Source of the DNA: Sporomusa acidovorans
GTDB taxonomy: Bacteria; Bacillota; Negativicutes; Sporomusales; Sporomusaceae
Length of the DNA stretch: 64,000 bases
NCBI RefSeq assembly: GCF_900101845.1
Contig: NZ_FNAM01000007.1
Location: 62,001-126,000 of the forward strand
Reading direction: 5' to 3'
Positions 44,127-54,452 of this stretch are shown one piece after another. The translations under genes were made by a program, and so were the position numbers. The notes below the pieces were generated by a model. That model had not been told where the DNA came from and did not search any database. It saw only the letters and a program-made list of their open reading frames with translations. Each line of letters opens with the position of its first letter. Positions within the stretch are counted from its first letter, which is position 1.

Positions 44127-45578
44127 ATGATGAGTAAAAAGGGTAAGGTTTTGCTGGCTATGCCATTGGTGGCTTTGTCGTTGAGTTTTAGCGGTGTTTT
44201 GCCAGTGACCAGCCATGTACAGGCCGCCACAGTTCAGTCCTTTAGCGATGTTCCCGCCGGTCACTGGGCGTATGCCGCGGTGGCAAAGCTGGCCAAAGCC
44301 GGACTTGTGGACGGTTATGGCGACAATAGCTTCCAAGGCGACAGAACGATGAGCCGGTATGAGTTTGCTTTTATTGTGGCCAAAGCGATGGACAAATTTG
44401 AAAAAGCCGATGAGGATAATAAACAGGTAATCGATAAATTATCGGCGGAGTTTGCCGCCGAGCTTAACCGCCTGGGGGCACGGGTGGCTAAGGTTGAAGC
44501 CAAGACAAACACATGGGTAAGTGGTGAGACGCGGTTCCGCTATATGGGAAATTCTCCGAAAGCTGGCGGAACTAGTTTAAGAGGATCAGACCGTTTCGAT
44601 TTCCGGCAACGCGTCAAATTCCAGGGAACCATTAATGATGATGTTTCATGGACTGCACGGATTATCGCAACCGGTAAAGCCGGTAATTACAATAATAATC
44701 CTGACGGAAGTAATGCTGCTTTCGATATGCTTGCTGTAACGGCAAAGAATGTTTTTGGCCTGGATAAAGTTCGTATTGGCCGCTTTCCCTATGATTCTTA
44801 TACTTACGGACTTTTTAGCAAAGCATTGGGTGTTGACGGTGTTCGCGTGGATAAAAGTTTCGGTAATGTGGTATTTACCGGATCGGTAAATAACGTCAAA
44901 AGTAATACTAACCAAGGTAATGGCCTAGGCGACAGCGGTGACGCCAATACCGTGACAACTGCTCAACTTTCCGGCAGAGCGGGCAGTAATTTGGGCTGGA
45001 AAGCCGGCTACTTCTGGTCTGAGGTTCCCGGTACCAGCACTTCTACAGGAACAGGTTCTCTAAATACGAATATTGGTTTTTTTAAGCAATCCCAAGGATG
45101 GAATGCGGGTTTTGACGCCAAGCTGGGAGATTGCCTGCTTATCGGTGAATATGTTTCAACCAGCCTTAAGGGAGTAGAAAATCTTCCCTCATCCCCTAAG
45201 GGCTGGGCTGTCGAGCTTACCAGCGCTACGAAACAGCCGCCGATCTTTTATGGGGCGAAATATCTGGTAGACTATAAGAAAAAAGGTGATTTCGGCTGGT
45301 CGGTTTCCTATCGCAGTATTGATGCCGGCGTAGTTCCGAACGGGGCAGGCGGATTTGATGCTCAGGCAGTCAGCTATGCTACAGATCCATATTCGACAGT
45401 TCTCAAAGGTACGGACAATATTAAAGGTTTCTTTGTAGCTTTTCAAAATACGATAAGCAAGAATGTAGTTTGGACCATTGAAGGTCAGGATCTCAAAATT
45501 AAGAACAGAGAGTTGACCGGTTTGTCTTCCAATGATCTTGGCAAAACCTATATGACTAGACTTGAGTTTTTCTATTAA
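44127..45578 (+). CDS. OmpM-type outer-membrane porin with SLH domain
   Basis: 483 residues from ATG 44127 (AGGAG eight bases upstream). Signal peptide ~1-33 ending HVQAA; SLH domain ~37-90 (FSDVPAGHWAYAAV, RYEFAFIVAKAM); coiled coil ~95-125; then a beta-barrel of alternating strands ending RLEFFY, the C-terminal aromatic of outer-membrane proteins. In Negativicutes such proteins tether the outer membrane to peptidoglycan and act as general or substrate-specific pores. Its place between ubiD and the LpdD-like gene suggests it admits the aromatic substrate. Confidence 0.93.
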   Translation: MMSKKGKVLLAMPLVALSLSFSGVLPVTSHVQAATVQSFSDVPAGHWAYAAVAKLAKAGLVDGYGDNSFQGDRTMSRYEFAFIVAKAMDKFEKADEDNKQVIDKLSAEFAAELNRLGARVAKVEAKTNTWVSGETRFRYMGNSPKAGGTSLRGSDRFDFRQRVKFQGTINDDVSWTARIIATGKAGNYNNNPDGSNAAFDMLAVTAKNVFGLDKVRIGRFPYDSYTYGLFSKALGVDGVRVDKSFGNVVFTGSVNNVKSNTNQGNGLGDSGDANTVTTAQLSGRAGSNLGWKAGYFWSEVPGTSTSTGTGSLNTNIGFFKQSQGWNAGFDAKLGDCLLIGEYVSTSLKGVENLPSSPKGWAVELTSATKQPPIFYGAKYLVDYKKKGDFGWSVSYRSIDAGVVPNGAGGFDAQAVSYATDPYSTVLKGTDNIKGFFVAFQNTISKNVVWTIEGQDLKIKNRELTGLSSNDLGKTYMTRLEFFY

Positions 45579-45594
45579 AAGTTACACTTCGGAG

Positions 45595-45630
45595 AACAGG
45601 GTAACCCTATGTAGGCGGGGTTACCCTGTT
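45595..45630 (+). terminator. Terminator after the porin gene
   Basis: Perfect stem AACAGGGTAACCC/GGGTTACCCTGTT with loop TATGTAGGCG, followed by GTTT. Confidence 0.85.
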
Positions 45631-45663
45631 GTTTGGGTACGTTTACAGAAAATACAGTAAGGA

Positions 45664-46056
45664 GTGAGCAAGATAAAGCTGCTTAAGCGTCAAAATGGAC
45701 GCATATATTTACAATTTCAGTTGACGTTGCTGGGAACAGATTTTTGTTTGACTGTAACCGGGGGCGACCGTTCTCATTTGGGGGCTGTCGCAGTAGCTCA
45801 GGTAGGAGAAAGTATGATTGAGGCTGGCAAGCTGACTACCACAGTATCTACTATTACATTATTAGGGCATAAAGAAGATGGTATGGCCCGTGACTTAGCG
45901 GCGCGTTTGGCAACGGCGGTTGCCGCCAATGTTGTGGTTTGCTGCGGGATTCATCTTGACAACATAACACCTGACGAAATTAAAACAGTACGATTAATGA
46001 GCAATGAGATGGCAGGCGAAATTATTCAATATGTCCAGGATTTGCGCCGTGCGTAG
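45664..46056 (+). CDS. LpdD-like prenylated-flavin chaperone/decarboxylase accessory protein
   Basis: 130 residues. LTVTGGDRSHLGAVAVAQ and a late helix match the small family that includes LpdD of gallate decarboxylase, a proposed prFMN chaperone for UbiD enzymes. Recognition is from memory of the motif and from the nearby ubiD gene. The TAAGGAG site overlaps the GTG, so the true start may be downstream; the next spaced codon is ATA at 45673, an unusual initiator. It follows the porin terminator, so read-through or an own promoter is needed. Confidence 0.6.
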   Translation: MSKIKLLKRQNGRIYLQFQLTLLGTDFCLTVTGGDRSHLGAVAVAQVGESMIEAGKLTTTVSTITLLGHKEDGMARDLAARLATAVAANVVVCCGIHLDNITPDEIKTVRLMSNEMAGEIIQYVQDLRRA

Positions 46057-46196
46057 CTGACAGCCGCCCGGCAGGCGAAATATTCATGAAATTCCAGATA
46101 GTGGTGAGGAAGGAATATTTACCTTAATACAGAATTATACAGCATGATATGTACATCTTATTAGTTAGTATTCAATAATCATTGTCGGAGGTAAAT

Positions 46197-46970
46197 ATGC
46201 CTGCAAAATTTTTGCAATCAGTTGATAATGCGCTTCAAATATTAGAGTTGTTTTCCGGTAATGTTGCGGAACTAGGTGTGACTGATGTTAGCAAGTTGCT
46301 TGGTCTGGGAAGAAGCACCGCCCACCGCCTGCTTTCTACTTTAGAAAATCGTGCTTTTGTTGAACAAAATCCCGTAACGGGAAAGTATAAACTTGGCATG
46401 AAAATCGTGAACATTGGGGCTAACAAGCTGTCAAGGCTAAATATAATCAAAGAATGTCACCCGTGTCTTGAAGCACTAAGCAGTGAGACAGGTGAAGCAA
46501 CTCATCTGGCTTTGTATAGTCGGGGTGAGATAACTTTCGTTGATCAGGTACGGCGTAACCCTGCAGTCATGTCCTCTATTATCGGCTCGCGCATGCCTGC
46601 CTATATTACCGGCACAGGAAAAATTCTTTTGGCGTTCTTAGCAGATGCCGAAGTCGAAAAGTATTTACAAAATGTGCATTTGCAACCGTATACAGCCACC
46701 ACCATTGCGGATCGTGATCAACTTAAGGAGCACCTGAAAGAAATCCGCGAGCAGGGATATGGTGAGGACCAGCAAGAATCTGAGGAGGGGCTTGTTTGTT
46801 TTGCGGCGCCTGTTCGTGACAGAACAGGAAAAGTTGTGGCTGCTATTAGTATATCCGGTGCCGCTAGCAGGATGAATGCGCGCAAAGAAGAGTTAGTCAA
46901 TAAAGTCAAAACCGCTGCCGAGCAGGCGTCACGCAATTGTGGCTGGTCGCCTAGCTATGAATGGAAATGA
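46197..46970 (+). CDS. IclR-family transcriptional regulator
   Basis: 257 residues from ATG 46197 with GGAGG upstream; a TTG five codons earlier is less likely. N-terminal winged helix (VTDVSKLLGLGRSTAHRLLS) and the C-terminal IclR ligand domain (~90-250; GSRMPAYITGTGKILLA, GYGEDQQESEEGLVCFAAP). IclR proteins often control aromatic-acid or organic-acid catabolism, which suits the adjacent transporter-UbiD-porin genes. Confidence 0.92.
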   Translation: MPAKFLQSVDNALQILELFSGNVAELGVTDVSKLLGLGRSTAHRLLSTLENRAFVEQNPVTGKYKLGMKIVNIGANKLSRLNIIKECHPCLEALSSETGEATHLALYSRGEITFVDQVRRNPAVMSSIIGSRMPAYITGTGKILLAFLADAEVEKYLQNVHLQPYTATTIADRDQLKEHLKEIREQGYGEDQQESEEGLVCFAAPVRDRTGKVVAAISISGAASRMNARKEELVNKVKTAAEQASRNCGWSPSYEWK

Positions 46971-47038
46971 CGTAAACAATATATTGTGCCAACGTAAGGA
47001 GCTACTCGTTATTTTCAATGATAATTTTGTCATGAACT

Positions 47039-47078
47039 AAAAACCAGGAAGCGCAGGTTCTGCGTTTCCTGGTTTTTT
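47039..47078. terminator. Bidirectional terminator between the IclR and helicase genes
   Basis: Stem AAAAACCAGGAAGCGCAG/CTGCGTTTCCTGGTTTTT; arm sequence shared with the terminator at 34121. Confidence 0.9.
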
Positions 47079-47100
47079 ATGTCTACTTTGGGCCGAATAT

Positions 47101-48519
47101 TTATTTTTTAAATCCGCCTGCCTTATAGCGGGGCTTGGCACCTGGCGGGGGATTCTTTCTATTTTCCTGCGGCTTGCGCTTGCCGCCGTAAGTGCGGATG
47201 CGCAACGGGGCTTCTTCGGTAATTTTGATAGGTGTGGTATCTGGTTCCTTAGTCAACAGCTTGAGCGCGGCTGCGAGCAGGGAGACAGAGTCGGTTTCGG
47301 CAAGCAATTCTTCGGCACGGCTCCGATATTGATCAAGTCCGCCGCTTTCGATTTGATTAAGCAGCTTTTCCACTGCTAAACGCTGCTGGCCTTCGATGGC
47401 TTCTGTTACGGTAGGAACAGGCATCCGGACAATTTTTCGTTTGGTGATTCGCTCAATGGAGCGTAAATGTTCCAATTCCCTGGGAATGACGAAAGTCATG
47501 GCCAGGCCGGTCTGACCGGCTCGGCCGGTGCGGCCGACCCGGTGGACATAGCTTTCCGGATCTTGAGGGATATCAAAGTTATAGACATGGGAGACGCCAC
47601 TGATATCCAGGCCGCGGGCGGCTACATCGGTAGCGACGAGAATATCGATGGTGCTTTCCCGGAATTGCCGCAGGACGGAATCGCGCTTGGCCTGGGTGAG
47701 GTCGCCGTGAATGCCTTCAGCCGAATAACCCCGCTTTTTCAAAGCCTCGGACAACTCATCCACCCGGCGTTTGGTTCTCACAAAAACGATAGACAGTTCC
47801 GGCGCCTGAATGTCCAGGAGGCGGCAGAACACGTCAAATTTTTGACGGTCCTGCAGTTCCATATAATATTGTTCAATCAGCGGAACCGTAACTTCCTTGG
47901 ATTTAATGCTGACAAGAGCCGGGTCTTTTAAGAACCGCTGGGCCAAATTTTGAATCTGGCGGGGCATGGTTGCGGAAAAGAGTAATGTCTGGCGAGTCTC
48001 AGGCGTAGCCCTCAGAATTTTTTCGATATCTTCAATGAATCCCATGTTGAGCATTTCGTCGGCTTCGTCCAAAACGACCATTTTTATATCTGTCAGCTTA
48101 ACCGTGTGGCGTTCCATATGATCCATTAAGCGACCGGGAGTAGCAACAATGATTTGCGGTTTTCGTTGCAGGGCTTTAATTTGACGGTAAATATCCTGCC
48201 CTCCATAGATGGGCAGCGTACGCACCTGCGAAAATTGTCCAAGCTTATTCAGCTCTTCGGCCACCTGGATGGCTAATTCACGGGTGGGAGTTAGGACAAT
48301 TCCGAAAATAGTGCCCGTGTTTCTTTGGATATTTTCCAGCAAAGGGATACCGAATGCCGCTGTTTTGCCGGTACCGGTCTGCGCCTGGCCGATTAGATCT
48401 TTGCCGGAAAGCAACAGCGGAATCGCCTGTTCCTGAATAGGTGTCGGCTCTTCAAAACCCATATCGCTAAGAGCACGAATTGTTACATCACTAATCCCCA
48501 GCTCTCTGAACTTTTCCAA
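47101..48519 (-). CDS. DEAD-box RNA helicase (CshA/RhlE type)
   Basis: 472 residues from a TTG with AAAGGAGG eleven bases upstream. Motifs in order: Q motif [36 protein letters not shown], and [14 protein letters not shown] basic, Pro/Lys-rich tail follows residue ~430. It unwinds RNA in ribosome assembly or mRNA decay and is often cold-induced. Stands alone between terminators. Confidence 0.93.
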   Translation of the reverse strand: MEKFRELGISDVTIRALSDMGFEEPTPIQEQAIPLLLSGKDLIGQAQTGTGKTAAFGIPLLENIQRNTGTIFGIVLTPTRELAIQVAEELNKLGQFSQVRTLPIYGGQDIYRQIKALQRKPQIIVATPGRLMDHMERHTVKLTDIKMVVLDEADEMLNMGFIEDIEKILRATPETRQTLLFSATMPRQIQNLAQRFLKDPALVSIKSKEVTVPLIEQYYMELQDRQKFDVFCRLLDIQAPELSIVFVRTKRRVDELSEALKKRGYSAEGIHGDLTQAKRDSVLRQFRESTIDILVATDVAARGLDISGVSHVYNFDIPQDPESYVHRVGRTGRAGQTGLAMTFVIPRELEHLRSIERITKRKIVRMPVPTVTEAIEGQQRLAVEKLLNQIESGGLDQYRSRAEELLAETDSVSLLAAALKLLTKEPDTTPIKITEEAPLRIRTYGGKRKPQENRKNPPPGAKPRYKAGGFKK

Positions 48520-48738
48520 ATTTTATGTAGCCTCCTTTGGCTGCTTGCTTTTTACAATAGTATCGTCAGATCATAAGGGGTTATATACGCTTTGTGTTGT
48601 TGAGAAGTGGGGATGAAGCCTGGATAAATTGGTCGAGTGTGTATTGTTTGGCAGGGAAAATTATGCCTTTTCGGGAATAAAACAGAGTTAAGCCGTTAGA
48701 GTGTTCACAGAATCATTGACTGAAGGAAGAGGGATAGT

Positions 48739-49332
48739 ATGATTACAGATCGACTAAGACAGCAAATTGATTTTATTGTGGAAGTGGATAAAATAAAACA
48801 GATTTATCGGCAAAATTATGTAATTGGCGGTGAGCGCCATGAGACAGATGCGGAACATTCCTGGCATTTAGCCGTTATGGCCGTACTCTTGGCCGAGCAT
48901 GTTGCCGGTCACCAGATTGACGTACTCAAAGTACTGAAAATGGTTCTTATTCACGATATTGTGGAGATTGATGCCGGCGATACCTATTGTTTTGATCAGC
49001 AGGCCGGACTGGATAAAAATGAGCGGGAAACGAAGGCTGCCGATCGGCTATTCGGTTTGCTGCCCGCCGATCAGGCCCAGGAATTTCGCTCCTTATGGGA
49101 GGAGTTTGAGCATAGGGGCAGTCCGGAGGCTTGCCTAGCCGATGCACTGGACAGGCTTCAGCCACTGCTGCTGCATTGCCATACACAGGGCAAATCGTGG
49201 AAAGAACACGGCATAACTAGTGCTAAGGTATATGAACGGAATCAGCGAACGGGAACAATAGCCCCGGAATTGGGTCAACTTGTTGCTGAGACGATCCAGA
49301 CAGCGGTTGCGAAAGGTTATTTGCCGGAATAA
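48739..49332 (+). CDS. HD-domain phosphohydrolase (YfbR-like)
   Basis: 197 residues. Metal motif: His in DAEHSWHLAVMA, HD in LIHDIVEIDAGDTY, and a distal Asp in LADALDRLQP. This matches the HD hydrolases related to 5'-deoxynucleotidase YfbR. Substrate is probably a nucleoside monophosphate. Monocistronic; closed by a long terminator. Confidence 0.87.
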   Translation: MITDRLRQQIDFIVEVDKIKQIYRQNYVIGGERHETDAEHSWHLAVMAVLLAEHVAGHQIDVLKVLKMVLIHDIVEIDAGDTYCFDQQAGLDKNERETKAADRLFGLLPADQAQEFRSLWEEFEHRGSPEACLADALDRLQPLLLHCHTQGKSWKEHGITSAKVYERNQRTGTIAPELGQLVAETIQTAVAKGYLPE

Positions 49333-49361
49333 TTCATGCGCCGGTATTACTCGTATAAGAT

Positions 49362-49412
49362 AAGATAAAAGAGAGTCGAAACGAAATCATGTTTTCGACT
49401 CTCTTTTATCTT
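49362..49412. terminator. Long bidirectional terminator
   Basis: Perfect stem AAGATAAAAGAGAGTCGAAA/TTTCGACTCTCTTTTATCTT, with the A- and T-rich ends serving both converging genes. Confidence 0.93.
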
Positions 49413-49443
49413 GTATCTTGTGACGCTTGGCAAGAAATACCGC

Positions 49444-50901
49444 TTATGTATCCTGAAGCACCTTTTCAGCCCGATAGGAGAAAGAACGGCGTGATAGTCC
49501 CAAATAGGCTGCTGCTGCTGATTTGTTGCCTTTGTGCATTTTTAGGGCGGCGTAAATAATATTGTTTATATATTCTTCCAGGTTGAAGGGTTCCGGCGGC
49601 AGAATCACCGGTGCTTCAGGAAGGATGGTTCCTTCCTCTACGGCAGGGAGAGTGCAGTTGCCGCTGTCTACAATATTCAGGTGTCTGCTGCATAGTTCCG
49701 TATCATCAAACATAAAAACCGACCATTCAATAACATTTTGCAATTCGCGAATATTACCCGGCCAGGAATGGCTAAGCAGGGCTTTAGCCGCCTGGTCGCT
49801 TATGCGGCTGAATTTTTTCCCTTTTTGGGTGGAAAAACGGTGCAAGAACATTTCGGCCAAGGGCACAATGGCTTCCGGCCGTTCACGCAGCGGCGGGATA
49901 AGGATTTGTCCCACATTAAGGCGATAAAACAGGTCCCGGCGAAAACTTTTTTCCTCCACGGCCTGAGCCAGGTTAATGTTGGTTGCACAGATAATACGGA
50001 CATCGGCTTTGATTTTTTTTAAGCCTCCTACCCGGTAATATTCTTTTTCCTGTAAAACCCGCAATAATTTTGCCTGCATTTCTATGGGCATCTCGCCAAC
50101 TTCATCCAAAAATAACGTACCGCCGACGGCGAGATCCAGCTTTCCTTTTTGTCCTTTGGACAACCCGCCTGTGAAAGAACCGGCTTCATAGCCGAATAAT
50201 TCACTCTCGAACAGTGTCGGGGTTAGAGCCGCGCAGTTTATATCAACAAATGGCGTGGTTTCGTTGAAGTCGGCATAATGAATAAGCTTGGCCACCATTT
50301 CTTTACCGGTACCGGTTTCACCCTGAATTAAAACCGGAATCGAACGATCCTGGTGGTAAAGGAGTGCCTGCTTATAAATGTTTTCCATTGCCGGATCAAA
50401 GACCCCGATTTTGCCGATTCCTTCCGACTGGGCAACAAGCTGGCGCAAGCGGGAAATTTCTTTGGTAGTTTCCTGGGTAGCGGCCTGCACTTCCTGGTCA
50501 AAATGGTCGGTAAGCCGTCTGTTCTCACGCAGCAAGCCCTGGTGTTCGGCCACTTTTTCCGCAATAATCGATAACTCCTGAATGTTGATCGGTTTTAAGA
50601 GATAATCGAAGGCGCCCATACGTAAGGCTTCAATAGCCGATTCCATTGACCCGTGGCCGGTAAATAAAACAATGTCGGTATACGAACCGCTCGGCAATTC
50701 CTTAATACGTTTTAACAAATCAATACCGGTTATGCCTGGCATCTTTATATCGGTCAGGATCATCGGAAAATTTTCTTCCGCATAGGCGGCAAGCGCCTCT
50801 TCGCCGTTACTGCATTCGGTGACTTCATAGCCCTGACGACGTAAAAATTTTCTCACAGACGTGCGGCTGCCAGTATCGTCGTCTACTAATAAAATATTCA
50901 A
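49444..50901 (-). CDS. Sigma54-dependent response regulator (NtrC family)
   Basis: 485 residues: receiver (D8/D9-type acidic pair, phospho-Asp in LTDIKMPG), AAA+ domain with GETGTGKE and sigma54 loop GSFTGG in place of GAFTGA, and Fis-type helix-turn-helix (SAAAAYLGLSRRSFSYRA). It overlaps the upstream kinase gene by four bases, so kinase and regulator form a two-component pair. Very similar to the regulator at 17130-18602 in all domains. Confidence 0.93.
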   Translation of the reverse strand: MNILLVDDDTGSRTSVRKFLRRQGYEVTECSNGEEALAAYAEENFPMILTDIKMPGITGIDLLKRIKELPSGSYTDIVLFTGHGSMESAIEALRMGAFDYLLKPINIQELSIIAEKVAEHQGLLRENRRLTDHFDQEVQAATQETTKEISRLRQLVAQSEGIGKIGVFDPAMENIYKQALLYHQDRSIPVLIQGETGTGKEMVAKLIHYADFNETTPFVDINCAALTPTLFESELFGYEAGSFTGGLSKGQKGKLDLAVGGTLFLDEVGEMPIEMQAKLLRVLQEKEYYRVGGLKKIKADVRIICATNINLAQAVEEKSFRRDLFYRLNVGQILIPPLRERPEAIVPLAEMFLHRFSTQKGKKFSRISDQAAKALLSHSWPGNIRELQNVIEWSVFMFDDTELCSRHLNIVDSGNCTLPAVEEGTILPEAPVILPPEPFNLEEYINNIIYAALKMHKGNKSAAAAYLGLSRRSFSYRAEKVLQDT

Positions 50902-53900
50902 CTAGCATTATCCTCCTTTGCGTTGTCAATACTTAGGTTTTCTGCCTCAATTAGCGGAAATACAAGACGGAAAGTAGCTCCTCCATTTTCGTTGGTTATG
51001 GCCGATATTTGACCGCCGTGAGAAGTAACCACAGATTTTACAATTGCCAATCCCAGGCCCATGCCGTTACCCTTGGTGGTGAAAAACGGGGTGAAGAGCT
51101 TTTGTTTGATTGCGTCGGGAATGCCCGGACCATTATCCGAGATTTGAACAATAATTTTGTCTTCCAGGCGTGATTGAATTTCTATTTCTTTGTAAACCTG
51201 AGGGGAAGATTCCAGTGCCTCCAAGGCATTGTTCATCAGATTAAGGATAACGTGTTCCATATAGGCCAGTGAGCCTAAAAGTTTAAGCGGTTCCTCAGTA
51301 AGATCAAGCGATAGGACGACACCGGCGGTATTTAGCTGGGGAGTCAGCATCGCAACCGCATTTTGAATAACCTGGGTCATATCGAAATGCTGGCTGCTTT
51401 TTTGCTGATGACTGCGGATGAGATCGCGAATATATTTAATAATATTGGCAATCCGCGTTGCCTGCGTGGAAATGGTTTGCACATCCTCCAAGAACTCCTC
51501 CAAATGATAGGACTTGTCTTCTTTGGACCACATCAAAATACTGTCTGCCGTAACTTTTATTGAGTTTAAAGGCTGGTTAATCTCATGGGCAATGCCGGCA
51601 GCCATATTGCCTAAAGAAGCCAGTTTTTCCGCTTTGCTGATTCTGTTCCGGGCCGCTAAGAGCTCCATTTCCGCCTGTTTACGGTCGGAAATGTCTCTGG
51701 CAATACACAGCCCCACAAGTTCACCATTAAGCGCGAATAAATGAGAATTTACCTCTGTAGGAACAAGTCTGCCGTCTTTTGCCAGATAATCATAATCAAA
51801 AATAGCCTGCCGCAGGGTTAACAGTTTTTCCATGCGGGGAGCGGCAAGGGTTTGCGATTGTGAGGACATGATGGACATCATTGTGCGGGACAGCAATTCA
51901 TCCCGGGAATAACCCAGCCAGCGGCAGGCAATGTCATTCACCTCGATAATCGTGCCAGGCAAACTTTGCGGGGTAATTTTCCAAACAAAGATGGCATCTT
52001 GTACACTGTCGAATAATTTTCGGTAACGTTTTTCCATAGCGCGCCTGACGAAGATTTCCTGGGCCAGGGCAGCATTGGTATTGGCTAATTGGCGGGCTTG
52101 GGACTCTACGTTTTTTTCCAGGCGGCGGTAAGAGTGGGTGAGTACGTTTTCGGCATGTTTCTTATCATGGATGTCCAGGCAGCAGCCGATATAGCCGGTA
52201 AAAGTATGGTCAGAATTAAACCGGGGAATGCCAATGGTTTGCATCCAGCGGTATTCGCCGTCCGCGCGCCGCATGCGGTGTTCGGAGCAGAAGGAATTTG
52301 GCTGGTTGTCCGGGGCGTCCGGCAATACCGTTTGGATGAATGCATTATCTTTGGGATGAATATAAGTTTCCCAGTCAATTTTTATGCCGATGCCAGGGGA
52401 GGCGCCGGTATACTTTTGCCATTGCTTATTGACAAAAATGCAGTTGTTGTATTGATCGGTTGACCAGACCATCACCGGAATGTGGTCGGCCAAATACTTA
52501 AAATTTGCTTCGCTTTCCCGTAAGGCCTGCTCAGCTTGCTTGCGTTCCGAAATGTCTCTGGCAATTGAGATTATCCTGGGTGAATCCCACAGGTTAAATA
52601 AATGGGAATTTACTTCCACCGGGATGCGGGTTCCGTCTTTGGCAATATGATAGACTTCCAAGAGAGAATGTCCCGCAGTCATGAGTGCTGTAAGTGCCTG
52701 GTCGGCAGCCTCAGGCGAGGTGAGTTCACTGATATCGTAAACCGTCAGGCTTAGTAATTCCTCGCGGCTGTACCCGAGCTTTTTACAGGCGGCGTCATTT
52801 ACTTCGAGAAATCGGGAAGACTTGGTAGGCGGATCCGGAGGCGAAGTGACAAAAATGGCATCATTGCTGCTGTTAAACAGTGTCTGATATTTTTCTGTAC
52901 TGCGGCGGTAGTTTTCCTCTGCCTGTTTATATTTGGTGACATCCTTGAGAATGAATACGATTTCATCCTCATTAATCGCCGCTAAATGAATTTCTCCGGC
53001 CCAGTTATCGGTAGTGTGCTCAAAGGAAACAGTCTGCCGGGAACGTAACACCGTGTCAATATTTCTGACAATTTTTTCCGCGAAAGAAGAAGTAAGAATG
53101 TCATAAACGGATTTTCCCAGGGCGGGTTTGGCTGTTAGCGGAGCAGCGAATTGCCGGTGGGAAAGTATTTCGCAGACAATTCCACTTTTGTTGATAACGG
53201 CAACAATATCCGGTATCGTTGCCAGAATACCCTGGATTCGCTCCTGTTTTTCATGTAATTCGCTTTCGAACTGCTTGCGGTCTGTGATATCGATCATCGT
53301 ACCAATGAACGCAGGTTTACCCTCAAAGGTAACATATCTGCCGTTAATTTCCACATCACGGTAAAAATCACCGTTAACCAAGCGTACTTCATAATGGTTG
53401 CTATTGATTTTGCCGGTCCTGCTGGTTTTAGTATTCTCGGCCGACAACGTGTGATCAATTGGTTGAATGTAATCAAAGATATTCTCAATTTCCAGCAGCT
53501 CGCTGTATGACAAGCGGGTAATGGCCATAACGCCACGATTGGCATAGACCAGTCGGTTTTCCTGGATAATATAGATGCCAATGCGCGAATTTTCCACTAA
53601 ATTGCGGAATTTTAATTCATCCTGTGCAACCTGAGTATTAAGCTGATGATAGTTTTGCAGGTGCTGGGTCAGCCAGTTTAACAGAAGAATGCCTGCCGTA
53701 TTCGGCAGGACAAGCAGGGTAAGCAATTGACCTAAGGTAGATAATTGGCTAAAAACCGGTAAGTCGGAATTATCGCCGCCAATAGTAATATTCAAATAGT
53801 AACATGTTATGGTATAGAGGCAGTTTATGAAAGTCAATATACCAGTTCTTAAGTAAGCGGGGGAGTTGACAAAACGTTCTAACGCAAAAGCGCCGATAAT

Positions 53901-54254
53901 GCCGAATAAAGACGCCCCGATGGTCCAAACTGTTAGCATGCCGTTGCCCAGTGTCAAGGAAAGTAAAGTACTGACCAAGGCAACAATCACGGCTTCAAAA
54001 AAACCGATATGCAAGGCTACAAGTAAAATGGGTATTATGCTTAAATTTAATGGGATAGTATGCGTTCCGTAAGTAGGAATAAACGAAATAGCGGCAATGA
54101 GTGAAAAAAATGCAACCCCGGACAGATTAATGTCCTCTTTTTTGGAATAAACGATAGCCGGAAACAAAGGTAATACAATAATGATAACAGCAGCCATCGC
54201 CCCAATATTTTCGAATAATTGTATCATCGTTACACATAGGCTTGTCAAATCCAC
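50898..54254 (-). CDS. Membrane sensor histidine kinase with five PAS domains
   Basis: About 1118 residues from the GTG at 54254, chosen because GAGGTG lies nine bases upstream; a GTG three codons earlier overlaps that site and an ATG at 54227 is a further option. The N-terminal ~200 residues have about six membrane helices; then five PAS domains (~210-800), HisKA with the phospho-His in [14 protein letters not shown], and HATPase with [11 protein letters not shown] and [14 protein letters not shown] domains may sense redox or small ligands. It is translationally coupled to the sigma54 regulator and divergent from the hydrogenase-like receptor gene. Confidence 0.92.
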   Translation of the reverse strand: MDLTSLCVTMIQLFENIGAMAAVIIIVLPLFPAIVYSKKEDINLSGVAFFSLIAAISFIPTYGTHTIPLNLSIIPILLVALHIGFFEAVIVALVSTLLSLTLGNGMLTVWTIGASLFGIIGAFALERFVNSPAYLRTGILTFINCLYTITCYYLNITIGGDNSDLPVFSQLSTLGQLLTLLVLPNTAGILLLNWLTQHLQNYHQLNTQVAQDELKFRNLVENSRIGIYIIQENRLVYANRGVMAITRLSYSELLEIENIFDYIQPIDHTLSAENTKTSRTGKINSNHYEVRLVNGDFYRDVEINGRYVTFEGKPAFIGTMIDITDRKQFESELHEKQERIQGILATIPDIVAVINKSGIVCEILSHRQFAAPLTAKPALGKSVYDILTSSFAEKIVRNIDTVLRSRQTVSFEHTTDNWAGEIHLAAINEDEIVFILKDVTKYKQAEENYRRSTEKYQTLFNSSNDAIFVTSPPDPPTKSSRFLEVNDAACKKLGYSREELLSLTVYDISELTSPEAADQALTALMTAGHSLLEVYHIAKDGTRIPVEVNSHLFNLWDSPRIISIARDISERKQAEQALRESEANFKYLADHIPVMVWSTDQYNNCIFVNKQWQKYTGASPGIGIKIDWETYIHPKDNAFIQTVLPDAPDNQPNSFCSEHRMRRADGEYRWMQTIGIPRFNSDHTFTGYIGCCLDIHDKKHAENVLTHSYRRLEKNVESQARQLANTNAALAQEIFVRRAMEKRYRKLFDSVQDAIFVWKITPQSLPGTIIEVNDIACRWLGYSRDELLSRTMMSIMSSQSQTLAAPRMEKLLTLRQAIFDYDYLAKDGRLVPTEVNSHLFALNGELVGLCIARDISDRKQAEMELLAARNRISKAEKLASLGNMAAGIAHEINQPLNSIKVTADSILMWSKEDKSYHLEEFLEDVQTISTQATRIANIIKYIRDLIRSHQQKSSQHFDMTQVIQNAVAMLTPQLNTAGVVLSLDLTEEPLKLLGSLAYMEHVILNLMNNALEALESSPQVYKEIEIQSRLEDKIIVQISDNGPGIPDAIKQKLFTPFFTTKGNGMGLGLAIVKSVVTSHGGQISAITNENGGATFRLVFPLIEAENLSIDNAKEDNAS

Positions 54255-54383
54255 CGTAAACACCTCAACAACTATATTCGCGGCGATTGTACATAATCCT
54301 TGATAAAATAGGAAGCTTTTTGTTGGTTTAAGTCAATCAGCTAATTTTTTTGTAATATTATAACAAATAAGACAAAAAATAGA

Positions 54384-54411
54384 TTGACTTATGGGTAAGG
54401 ACAGTTATAAT
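54384..54411 (+). promoter_or_regulatory. Sigma70-type promoter for the hydrogenase-like receptor gene
   Basis: TTGACT, 16-base spacer, TATAAT; 42 bases before the ATG, within the divergent gap to the kinase gene. Confidence 0.75.
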
Positions 54412-54452
54412 ATGAATTAGTGATAAATTTAACGAACTCGTAGGTGATAAGG

